From Dastarcus helophoroides (lineage: Eukaryota; Arthropoda; Insecta; Coleoptera; Bothrideridae): a DNA stretch of 64,000 nucleotides. The notes beneath the pieces are model-generated. The model was not told the DNA's origin. It ran no database searches and worked only from the letters and a program-made list of their open reading frames with translations. The DNA lies in the NCBI GenBank assembly GCA_028583605.1, contig CM053331.1:38814783-38878782 (forward strand), in the 5' to 3' direction. This document shows, one piece after another, positions 38,585 through 47,190 of the stretch (position 1 is the stretch's first letter; the number at the start of each line of letters is the position of its first letter). A program made the translations under genes and the position numbers.

Positions 38585-39320
38585 TTTTTACCAGTTTTAT
38601 GTTAAAATTTTGACTTGTTTCGAGATGTGATTTCAATTGGCTTCCAGTTGAAATTTCAATTTGTTTCGAGTTGAAAAACTTACACATTTCGAGTTGACAT
38701 TTTATCTTATTTCAGTTTGAAATTTTCACCAGTTTTATATTAAAATTTTGGCTTGTTTCGAGATGTGATTTCAATTTGCTTCGAGTTGAAATTTCAATTT
38801 GTTTCGAGTTGAAATTCTTACACATTTTGAGTTAACATTTTGTCTTATTTCAGTTTGAAATTTTCACCAGTTTTATATTAAAATTTTGGCTTGTTTCGAG
38901 ATGTGATTTCAATTTGCTTCGAGTTGAAATTTCAATTTGTTTCGAGGTGAAATTTTTACACATTTTGAGTTGACATTTTATCTTATTTCAGTTAGAAATT
39001 TTCACCAGCTTTATATTAAAATTTTGACTTGTTTCGAGATGTGATTTCAATTGGCTTCGAGTTAAAATTTCAATTTGTTTCGAGTTGAAATTCTTACACA
39101 TTTTAAGTTGACATTTTACCTTATTTCAGTTTGAAAATTTCACCAGTTTTATATTAAAATTTTGACTTGTTTCGAGATGTCATTTCAATTTGCTTCGAGT
39201 TGAAATTTCAATTTGTTTCGAGGTGAAATTTTTACACATTTTGAGTTGACATTTTATCTTATTTCAGTTAGAAATTTTCACCAGCTTTATATTAAAATTT
39301 TGACTTGTTTCAAATTAAAA
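38585..39320 (-). repeat. 138-bp tandem repeat (six 23-bp monomers)
   Basis: A GAGATGTGATTTCAATT landmark occurs at 38622, 38760, 38898, 39036 and 39174, exactly 138 bp apart (one copy reads GAGATGTCATTT). 138 is six times 23. Each unit has two TTGAAATTTCAA-type centres and a CACATTTTGAGTTGACATTT block. A partial sixth copy ends near 39,320. Confidence 0.94.
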
Positions 39321-39329
39321 CTTCGAAGG

Positions 39330-40004
39330 TCAAATTTTTAAAATGAGTGAAAATTTTGAAAACGTTTTGAAAAATCTCAAAAATTTGACAATAAGTCGAA
39401 AGCTTCTAGAAAAAGTCGAAAGCTTCGAGAAAAAGTCAAAAGCTTTGAGAAAAAGTCGAAATTCTTACAAAAACAGGTTAAAATTTTCAAAAAGATTCAA
39501 AACGTCGATAGAAAAATCGAAACTTTTGAACAAAACGTGAAAAAAAAATCGAAATTTTCAGGAAACTCGAGAAGTTAAATTTACAAAAATTTGGAGTCCC
39601 GAGTTTGAGTCAAAATTTTGAAAAAAGTTCTAAACTTTCAAATAAAGTGGTCGATATTTTGAAAGAAGTCTAAATTCGTAAAAATTCTCCAAATCTCGAA
39701 AAAAGGTCGAAAATTTCATGGGAAAGCGTCGAAATTTTCAAAGAGAAGCGGAAATTTTGAAAACAATCCAATGTCGCAGAAAACGTCGACATTTTCAAAG
39801 ATATGGGGAAATTTTTCAAATAAAGGTGAAATGGAAAAACAAATCAAAATTTTTGAATAAGAAAAAGTCAAAATTGTCGACAAAATTGGGAATTTTTAAA
39901 AAGGGGACATTTTGAAAAAGAGTCGATGTTTTCAACGAAAGGTAAAAATTTTGAAAACAGACGCAGACTTGAGTAAAAGTCGAAATTTTGAAAAAGTCGA
40001 AAAT
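39330..40004 (+). repeat. Purine-rich degenerate repeat, AAAAAGTCGAAA type
   Basis: About 670 bp dominated by A and G on the plus strand, with irregular GAAAAAGTCGAAA and TTTTGAAAAA motifs and several HindIII-like AAGCTT words. It has no fixed period. Open frames here encode only K/N/F/S-rich strings typical of low-complexity DNA. It is followed at once by a pyrimidine tract (40,005-40,053), so strand composition flips sharply. Confidence 0.7.
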
Positions 40005-40115
40005 TCGTTTTCCTTCCCCTTTCGTTTTTTTCCTTCTTCCTTCTTCCTCCTTCGTCGTATTTTCGCGGCGTGTGAATTTATCGCTTTTAAAGATGATTCT
40101 TGACACGTATAATAT

Positions 40116-40480
40116 TGTAACAAAAAGTAATTATAAAGTTTAGTTGGGAATTTTCTAGAAAATTTAATAAGGGGAAGCGGCCGCAATAATAAATCAAACG
40201 GCAGATAAGCGCTCCAGAAATCTCGGCAAACGATAAGCCTTATCTGCTGGATTCTTCTAGAACCCGAGACAGGACCTATATAAGGCGGTCGTCTTTCCCT
40301 TAGTGAGTTAATTAGAAGTCAATGAATACGTGAGTTAATTAGTTAAGACAATTACGATTGTAGTGTTTCAAGTTCAGTTTTGAAATAAAATGGGTACAAT
40401 TCACGGCGTATTAATCATTCGAATCGATAACGCGCAAGAATATTAATAAATTCCAAAATTATTTATTATTAAAGTTAGTC
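40116..40480 (+). mobile_element. LTR-like segment (possible solo LTR)
   Basis: The segment starts TGTAACAAAAAG. It contains a short inverted repeat GCAGATAAG/CTTATCTGC (40,201-40,209 and 40,239-40,247), a TATA box, and AATAAA at 40,384-40,389 and 40,445-40,450. It ends near AAAGTTA. The order U3-like, TATA, start region, polyA signal, U5-like is that of an LTR. I see no internal coding region, no clear terminal CA and no certain target duplication. A host promoter is the alternative. Confidence 0.35.
40277..40284 (+). promoter_or_regulatory. TATA box TATATAAG
   Basis: A strong TATA box in a GC-balanced context (AGGACC before, GCGGTCGTC after). A possible initiator, CTTAGTGAG, lies about 25-30 bp downstream. 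No downstream gene is visible on the plus strand. It most likely belongs to the LTR-like segment. Confidence 0.4.
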
Positions 40481-40579
40481 GATCGACCAGGGGGTAAAAA
40501 AAATCGTTTTCCTTGGGGAGTTTTCGTCGCATTTTCGCTCGTGTGAATTCATCGCTTTTACAGGTGATTCTTGACACGG

Positions 40580-40924
40580 AATCCTATATTTGAGCTGACC
40601 CAGATGTAAATCATCACATGTATCGATTTAATGGCTCGAAATTTCAGTAATCGTGAAGATTTATCGACCTGTAGTTATTTCGTCCGTTTTAAATGCATAA
40701 ATTGCGATTGGGACACTTCGCCATCGAAGTATTCCACCTTGTTATCGACGCGTTTTACATTGGAGGCCGAAATTTCATCGAGCGTTTAACGCGACGAAAT
40801 CGATCGCTGGTGGCATCCAAATTATGGTGGCCCAAAAACTAGAGAATCAGGAATCAGGAAAGAAAATTATTTTGAGAACGGTTATATAAAAAAAAATTGC
40901 AGAAAAGTGCGAATTTATCAAACA
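40580..40924. other. Short unique stretch before satellite B
   Basis: Non-repetitive, with several CpG-rich patches (40,675-40,815). No gene signals. Toward 40,900 it fades into the satellite B consensus. Confidence 0.45.
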
Positions 40925-41032
40925 TTAGTTTTCATAAAAATTCGAGAAACAGGAAACTCCTTAGCAAGGAGAACGTAACACAGTGACCTTTTCCAACGTT
41001 TTTAAAATCATAAACTTTTCTGTGAAAGAGAC

Positions 41033-41293
41033 TTTTGGTTTGATGGAACGGACTGGTCCTTGGTTATCTTCAAAAATTGAAATGCAGAACTTGTCCCCTG
41101 AAACCAAGAAAGATTAAAAAACACAACAAAGGATGCTCTAACGCGTTTCGACAGCCAAGCTGTCATCTTCAGAAAGAAACAGTTTCTCTCCGAAGATGAC
41201 AGCTTGGATATCGAAACGCGTTAGAGCAACCTTTGTTGTGTTTTTTAATCTTTCTTGGTTTCAGGGGACAAGTTCTGTATTTCAATTTTTGTT
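41033..41293. mobile_element. Palindromic insertion with 8-bp target duplication
   Basis: Satellite B is interrupted by 261 bp, bounded by AAAGAGAC at 41,025-41,032 and again at 41,294-41,301. Removing the insert restores a normal unit (TTTTCTGTGAAAGAGAC then GCTAACTA). Inside, 41,071-41,180 and 41,182-41,291 form inverted arms of 110 bp with a 1-nt centre and few mismatches. Each arm carries CGAAACGCGTTAGAGC next to a small GACAGC/GCTGTC stem. A related single arm lies at 60,455-60,560. No coding sequence; class uncertain (8-bp duplications fit hAT-like elements, the paired arms recall Penelope-like ends). Confidence 0.7.
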
Positions 41294-44200
41294 AAAGAGA
41301 CGCTAACTAGTTAACTGAAAAAATAAAGCTTGAAGGATACGAAGAAAGAAGTGAATCACTTCTTCAAAGAAAACGTGTCTCACTGGGCTATTTCATCGCT
41401 GTCTCGTTCCTAAATTATCCAGATTTACTGTGGAAGAGACACACAACTATTTAGCTAAAAAAGAAAGCTTGTAAAATCCTGTGGAAAAAGGAGACGACTC
41501 CACAAGAAGGATACAGGTTCCAGTGAGTTTTTCCATCCCACTCTCGTTCCCGAAAGTTCCAGTTTTTTGTGGAAAAAAACACGCCACTATTTAGCCGAGA
41601 AAATAGCGCTTGAGATATCCTGAGGAAAAGACAGAAAACTCCTTAAAAAAATGAGGCATATAGTGAACTTTCCCACCGTTGTCTCTTTCCTAAAATCTCC
41701 ATCTTTTCAGTGGAAGAGACAACGCACCATTTAGCACAAAAGATAGCTTGAAAGATACAGAGGAAGAATAGAGCCCATCTTTGAAGAAAAATTCAGAATT
41801 TCGCACTTTTTTCTGTTGTGTCTCTTCCACTGAAAATGTGGAAGAGACACTGAAAATGTGGAAGAGACACAACTATTTAGCCATAAAAAATTGCAAAATC
41901 CTGAGGAAGAGGCAGGCAAATTTACAACAAGGAATACGTGGCCCAGTGAGTTTTTCCATCGCTATTTTTTCTCAAGCTCCAGCTTTTCTGCGGAAGAGAC
42001 ACACGACTATTTAGCCAGTTTTAGACAAAAAAAGAGCTTTCGAGATCCCGTAGACGAGGCAGGCAACTCCAGAACAAGGAACACGTGGCCGGTGAGTTTT
42101 TCTATCGCTGTCTCGTTCTCAAGCTTTTTTTGTGGAAGAGACACACAACTATTAGCTAAAAAAGAAAGCTTGTAAAATGCTGTGGAAAAAGGAGACGACT
42201 CCACAAGAAGGATACAGGTTCCAGTGAGTTTTTCCATCCCACTCTCGTTCCCGAAAGTTCCAGTTTTTTGTGGAAAAGACACGCCACTATTTAGCCGAGA
42301 AAATAGCGCTTGAGACATCCTGAGGAAAAGGCAGAAAACTCCTTAAAAAAATGAGGCATATAGTGAACTTTCCCACCGTTGTCTCTTTCCTAAAATCTCC
42401 ATCTTTTCAGTGGAAGAGACAACGCACCATTTAGCACAAAAGATAGCTTGAAAGATACAGAGGAAGAATAGAGCACATCTTTGAAGAAAAATTCAGAATT
42501 TCGCACTTTTTTCTGTTGTGTTTTTTCCACTGAAAATGTGGAAGAGACACTTAAATGTGGAAGAGACACAACTATTTACCCATTGGAAATTGCAAAATCC
42601 TAAGATAGAGGCAGGCAATTTTACTCACACACAAGGAATACGTGGTCCAGTGAGTTTTTCCATCGCTATCTTTTTTTCAAGCTCAAGCTTTTCTGTGGAA
42701 GAGACACACGACTATTTAGCCAGTTTTAGACAAAAAAGAGCTTTCAAGATCCAGTAGACAAGGCAGGCAACTCCAGAACAAGGAACACGTGGCCGGTGAG
42801 TTTTTTTATTGCTGTCTCGTACTCAAGCTTTTTTTGTGGAAGAGACACACGACTATTTAGCCAGTTTTAGACAAAAAAAGATCCAGTAGACAAGGCAGGC
42901 AACTCCAGAACAAGGAACACGTGGCCGGTGAGTTTTTCTATTGCTGTCTCGTACTCAAGCTTTTTTTGTGGAAGAGACACACGACTATTTAGCCAGGTTT
43001 AGACAAAAAAAGAGCTTTCAAGATCCCGTAGACGAGGCAGGCAACTCCAGAACAAGGAACACGTGGCCGGTGAGTTTTTCTATTGCTGTCTCGTACTCAA
43101 TCTTTTATGTGGAAGAGACACACGACTATTTAGCCGGTTTGAGACAAAAAAAGAGCTTTCAAGATCCCGTAGACAAGGGAGGCAACCCCAGAACAAAGAA
43201 GGCGTGGCCGGTGAGTTTTTCTATCGCTGTCTCGTACTCAAGCTTTTTTTGTGAAAGAGACACACGACTATTGAGTCAGTTTTAGACAAAAAAAGAGCTT
43301 TCAAGATCCCGTAGACGAGGCAGGCAACTCCAGAACAAGGAACACGTGGCCGGTGAGTTTTTCTATCGCTGTCTCGTACTCAAGCTTTTTTTGTGAAAGA
43401 GACACACGACTATTTACCCAGTTTTAGACAAAAAAAGATCCAGTAGATAAGGCAGGCAACTCCAGAACAAGGAACACGTGGCCGGTGAATTTTTCTATTG
43501 CTGTCTCGTACTCAAGCTTTTTTTGTGGAAGAGACACACGACTATTTAGCCAGTTTTAGACAAAAAAAGATCCAGTAGATAAGGCAGGCAACTCCAGAAC
43601 AAGGAACGCGTGGCCGGTGAATTTTTCTATTGCTGTCTCGTACTCAAGCTTTTTTTGTGGAAGAGACACCCGACTATTTAGCCAGTTTTTGACAAAAAAA
43701 GAGCTTTCAAGATTCCGTAGACGAGGCAAGCAACTCCAGAACAAGGAACACGTGGCCGATGAGTTTTTCTATCGCTGTCTCGTACTCAAGCTTTTTTTGT
43801 GGAAGAGACACACGACTATTTAGCCAGTTTTAGACAAAAAAAGAGATTTTAAGATCCCGTAGACAAGACAGGCAACCCCAGAACAAGGAGCACGTGGCAG
43901 GTGAGTTTTTCTGTCGCTGTCTCGTACTCAAGCTTTTTTTGTGGAAAAGACACCCAACTATTTAGCGCCAAAAAAAGAGATTTTGTGCAATTCTGAGGAT
44001 GAGACAACAAGGAAAACACGGTTCGGTGAATTCTTCCATCGCTGTCTTGTTCTCAAAATCTTTAGCTTCTCTGTGGAAGAGACACAACTATTTAACCAAG
44101 AAAAGAGCCTTTGAGATATACTGGAAAGAATTCCTTAGTAAACTAGGCACAGCGTCTCGTTTTTAAAATCCCCACTTTTTCTGCGAAAGAGACACCCAAC

Positions 44201-44452
44201 TACTTGACCAAACGAAGAGAGCTTGAGAGATGCAGAGAAAAAATGGATTATTTGTTAAAAGAGAAAACCTGACTTAATAAGCTTTTTCATCGTTGTCTCG
44301 TTCTTAAAATCATCAGTATTTCTGTGAAAGACCCACAATTATTTAGCGCCAAAGAAAGAGAGCTTTCGAGATGTCGAGCAAGAGGCAGGCAACTCTACAA
44401 TAAGAAAAACATGGCCCGGCGCTGTCTCGCTCCAAAAATTTTCAGATTTTCT

Positions 44453-44915
44453 GTGGAAGAGACATACCAGTATTTAGCCCAAAAAAAGTGTGAAATTCTG
44501 AATTTTTTCATCGCTGTCTCGTTCTCAAAGTTTTCAGCTTTTTTGTGGAAGAGACATACCAGTATTTAGCCCAAAAAAAGTGTGAAATCCTGAATTTTTT
44601 CATCGCTGTCTCGTTCTCAAAGTTTTCAGCTTTTCTGTGGAAGAGACATACCAGTATTTAGCCCAAAAAAAGTGTGAAATCCTGAATTTTTTCATCGCTG
44701 TCTCGTTCTCAAAGTTTTCAGCTTTTCTGTGGAAGAGACATACCAGTATTTAGCCCAAAAAAAAAGTGTGAAATCCTGAATTTTTTCATCGCTGTCTCGT
44801 TCTCAAAGTTTTCAGCTTTTCTGTGGAAGAGACATACCAGTATTTAGCCCAAAAAATATTGTGAAATTCTGAATTATCTCATCGCTGTCTCGTTCTCAAA
44901 GTTTTCAGCTTGTGG
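44453..44915 (+). repeat. 92-bp satellite B subarray (5 copies)
   Basis: GTGGAAGAGACATACCAGTA recurs at 44453, 44545, 44637, 44729 and 44823 (spacings 92, 92, 92, 94). Copies are almost identical apart from A-run length. The unit lacks the GAGGCAGGCAACTCC block of the 132/142-bp form, so it is a deletion derivative that was amplified separately. Confidence 0.93.
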
Positions 44916-44950
44916 AAGAGACACAAATATTTAACCAAGAAAAGAGCCCC

Positions 44951-45255
44951 TGAGACACAGGTTAGGTTAGTCCAGACTAACCTTTGACCATCTTTAAGAT
45001 TGTGATACTCCACTTTAACTTTGTCTAAAATTTTACATTAAACCAACGTTTTAACATCGTTCTTCGGTTACAAAGCCACAGTTTTTTTTTTACAAAACAA
45101 CTTACATGTTATTTTAAATTCCCCTTTCAAAGGGGAACCGCCTTCAGCTACAAGAGTCAGATGTGTCGTTTCCCAGACGAGGTAATGCCTCAACATAAAT
45201 CACATGTTCCCCAAAATCCGTCGACGTTTCAGCCGGAAGTAAATAATCAACTTAC
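44951..45255. other. Unique sequence downstream of the minus-strand exon
   Basis: Holds GTTAGGTTAG and a 9-bp-arm palindrome (AGGTTAGTC 44,964-44,972, GACTAACCT 44,975-44,983), a CCCCTTTCAAAGGGG palindrome near 45,121, and the donor site of the exon at 45,251-45,255. This is intron if the exon call is right. Confidence 0.5.
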
Positions 45256-45441
45256 CTTGAGATGATGCAGAAGCTTAGACGCTTGGGTGCAAAATTCCTT
45301 TTCGAACTTTTGTAAACATCCGCGGTATTCACAGACGAGGAGATCCCTTGCTTGTCTGACTAAACATTTTCTCGATCGATCGTAATTCTTGTATAACGTG
45401 CCAAAATATTTATCAACCAAGCTAGCCACATCCTTCCTTTC
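45256..45441 (-). CDS. Internal coding exon, unidentified protein
   Basis: The best-supported exon of the window. On the minus strand TTTTCTTTCGTTGCAG precedes 186 nt that are open in one frame only, and the segment ends CTCAAG|GTAAGT. Both splice sites are near consensus, and the other two frames have stops. It encodes 62 residues starting ERKDVASLVDKYFG and ending SKLLHHLK, highly charged and helix-prone, with four cysteines (in KCLV, LVCEY, RGCL and EFCT). Codon use is balanced, unlike the AT-rich flanks. Entry and exit are phase 0. I do not recognise the family; a secreted or extracellular helical domain is conceivable because of the cysteines. An apparent start codon upstream is only intron read-through. 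Confidence 0.8.
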
Positions 45442-45638
45442 CTGCAACGAAAGAAAACAATTTTATAATCACTTTACTTGAAGTGTGAATTGATCCTGAT
45501 CAAATCCTTCATGTTATGGAGGAGGAGAATAGTAATTTTATTGCATAGACGATAAAGGGGATGATTAGGGTGACTTTGGGTGTAAGGTTGACAAATTCGT
45601 TATGTTCTTATCTAGAAGATTCGTAATTTTAATGAATA
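45442..45638. other. Intron-like sequence upstream of the exon
   Basis: Contains the acceptor site and pyrimidine tract on the minus strand (about 45,442-45,460). It then grades into short repeats with GATGAT and GGTGACTT words. Confidence 0.5.
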
Positions 45639-45745
45639 GATGATAACGGAGTTGACTCGGGGACTTCAGATGATAACGGAGTTGATTCAGGGACTTCAGA
45701 TGATAACGGAGTCGATTCAGGGACTGCAGATGATAAAGGAGATGA
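45639..45745 (+). repeat. 30-bp tandem repeat (3-4 copies)
   Basis: Unit AGATGATAACGGAGTT + GATTCAGGGACTTC starts at 45,639, 45,669 and 45,699, with a diverged fourth from 45,729. Nearby, 45,540-45,600 and 45,730-45,800 also resemble each other (GATGATTAG...GTAAGG/GTAAAG.TGACAAATTC). Confidence 0.85.
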
Positions 45746-45916
45746 TTAGAGTAACTTCTGGTGTAAAGCTGACAAATTCTTTATGGTCTGTTCCAGAAAA
45801 GACGTTATTTTAATAAACAGATAATAACAGAGTTGATTCAGGTGACTTCAGAGGCTTGGCTGTTCGCAGAACCATCCGGGGTCAAAATAGGACGCCTCAC
45901 AAAAGCCTCTAAGTCT

Positions 45917-46195
45917 TGTCGTAGCGCAATGGACGATGGTGGTTGATAAGAAGTGAAGTTCTTGTAATCAGTTTGCGACACCACTCTTATTAGATCAATT
46001 CTAATATTCAGTTTTCAAATTCAGTTTCAATACCCTAGTAGATAAATCGTGGGGTTCCACAGCGAAAGTAACGTCACAACTTCAGATGGTATGTCCCCGA
46101 AGAAGTAGAGAAAGTTTAATGAGCGTAATGGACGACGGTGGTTGATAAGAAGTGAAAATAATGTTCTCTAAATCTGTTTGCGACAAAACTTTTAT
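45917..46195 (+). repeat. Diverged direct repeat pair (~80 bp)
   Basis: GCGCAATGGACGATGGTGG at about 45,923 and GCGTAATGGACGACGGTGG at about 46,122 begin two similar stretches (TTGATAAGAAGTGAA, then TCTGTTTGCGACA). The copies are about 200 bp apart. Confidence 0.75.
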
Positions 46196-46204
46196 CAGAT
46201 AGTT

Positions 46205-46905
46205 GCTCGTGATGGCCTTCATCACTAGCTCTTTGGGTGATATCTAGCCTCGACTTTGTTTGAGCCTAGGCATCATTCAAAGACGAAGTGATGAGCGCCA
46301 TCACGAGCAAATCAGAGCGATTTACTCTTCCTCAGGAATAGTGTTTCCCAAACTGTCGACATCTGCGTCATGGTGTGGACAGTTTGGGAAACACTGCTCC
46401 TGATGAAGAGCAAATCGCGCTGATTTGCTCGTGATGGCCTTCATCACTTGGTCTGTGGGTGATATCTAGCCTCGACTTTGTTTGAGCCTAGGCATCATTC
46501 AAAGACGAAGTAATGAGCGCCGACACGAGCAAATCAGAGCGATTTACTCTTCCTCAGGAATAGTGTTCTCCAAACTGTCGACATCTGCGTCGTGGTGTGG
46601 ACAGTTTGGAACACACTGCTCCTGAGGAAGAGCAAATCGAGCTGATTTACTCGTGATGGCCTTCATCACTTGGTCTTTGAGTGATATCTAGCCTCGACTT
46701 TGTTTGAGACTAGACATCATTCAAAGACCAAGTGACGAGCGCCATCACGAGCGCTATTTACTCTTCCTCAGGAATAGTGTTTCCCAAACTGTCGACATCT
46801 GCGTCATGGTGTGGACAGTTTGGAACACACTGCTCCTGAGGAAGAGCAAATCGAGCTGATTTACTCGTGATGGCGCTCATCACTTGGTCTTTAAGTGATA
46901 TCTAG
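46205..46905. repeat. Satellite C: 222-bp tandem unit of two hairpins
   Basis: TATCTAGCCTC recurs at 46241, 46463, 46685 and 46899 (222, 222, 214 bp). Each unit is two adjacent inverted repeats. Hairpin 1 (46,205-46,308) has ~50-bp arms from GCTCGTGATGG to CCATCACGAGC around GACTTTG. Hairpin 2 (46,309-46,426) has ~53-bp arms, about 90% complementary, from AAATCAG to CTGATTT, with a TCTGCGTCATGG loop. Mismatches are concentrated in hairpin 1. The array therefore reads as alternating palindromes with no unpaired spacer. Confidence 0.93.
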
Positions 46906-47190
46906 CCTCAAAGTCGTAGGGATAAAGTGGCGCATCAAACTTTATGTTGAATACCCTTCGTTGCATCCTAACTAATAATAAATATAAATGAGGAAGCTGT
47001 TTGTCTCTTACTGAACCGATGAATTTGAACAAAACATCATTCTGCAATCTGCACAAACTCTTTAAAGCTGTGCGAGCTGCTTTATGTTAGTTTACGTTTA
47101 TCCAAACACTTCATTTTTGAGTCATCTGGGAGCACCTGGTGCAGCTTTTACCCCCACCAAACTCTTCCCTTACCCTTGACGATACGCGTA
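46906..47190. other. Unique spacer between satellites C and D
   Basis: About 285 bp without repeats, open frames of note or RNA genes. Confidence 0.5.

Larger units (their letters stand above)
40051..40578. repeat. Diverged direct repeats (~57 bp) flanking a ~415-bp segment
   Basis: Positions 40,051-40,107 and 40,523-40,578 share TTCGTCG(T/C)ATTTTCGC, GTGTGAATT(T/C)ATCGCTTTTA and GATTCTTGACACG with about 85-90% identity. The similarity stops exactly after GACACG in both. They bracket the LTR-like segment. This could be a duplicated host segment or parts of the same element. Confidence 0.75.
40925..44950 (+). repeat. Satellite B block 1 (GTGGAAGAGACAC minisatellite)
   Basis: Units contain CGCTGTCTCGTTCTCAA, a CAGCTTTT run, GTGGAAGAGACACACGACTA and a GAGGCAGGCAACTCCA block. 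In the regular part GTGGAAGAGAC falls at 42836, 42968, 43109, 43251, 43393, 43525, 43657 and 43799, so units are 132 or 142 bp. Earlier units (41.3-42.8 kb) are longer or mixed, and 41.5-41.9 kb recurs nearly unchanged at 42.2-42.6 kb. Reading frames of 60-114 codons cross these units only because stops are sparse; frames shift between copies. Confidence 0.93.

Noticed and set aside
39343..40186. Lysine/phenylalanine-rich frames on both strands
   Set aside because: They come from low-complexity purine- or pyrimidine-rich DNA and overlap each other on opposite strands.
41190..41230. Active hammerhead ribozyme
   Set aside because: GAAAC and a stem are present but the essential CUGAUGA core is not; kept only as a structural resemblance.
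41690..44569. Many reading frames of 60-114 codons (VEETHDYL..., QKKSF... strings) as a repetitive protein gene
   Set aside because: They are translations of satellite B. Unit lengths of 132 and 142 bp alternate so frames shift, all frames and strands are similarly open, and no start, splice or domain signal is seen.
44961..44970. Telomeric TTAGG repeat
   Set aside because: Only two units (GTTAGGTTAG), part of a small palindrome; insufficient for a telomere or interstitial telomeric array.
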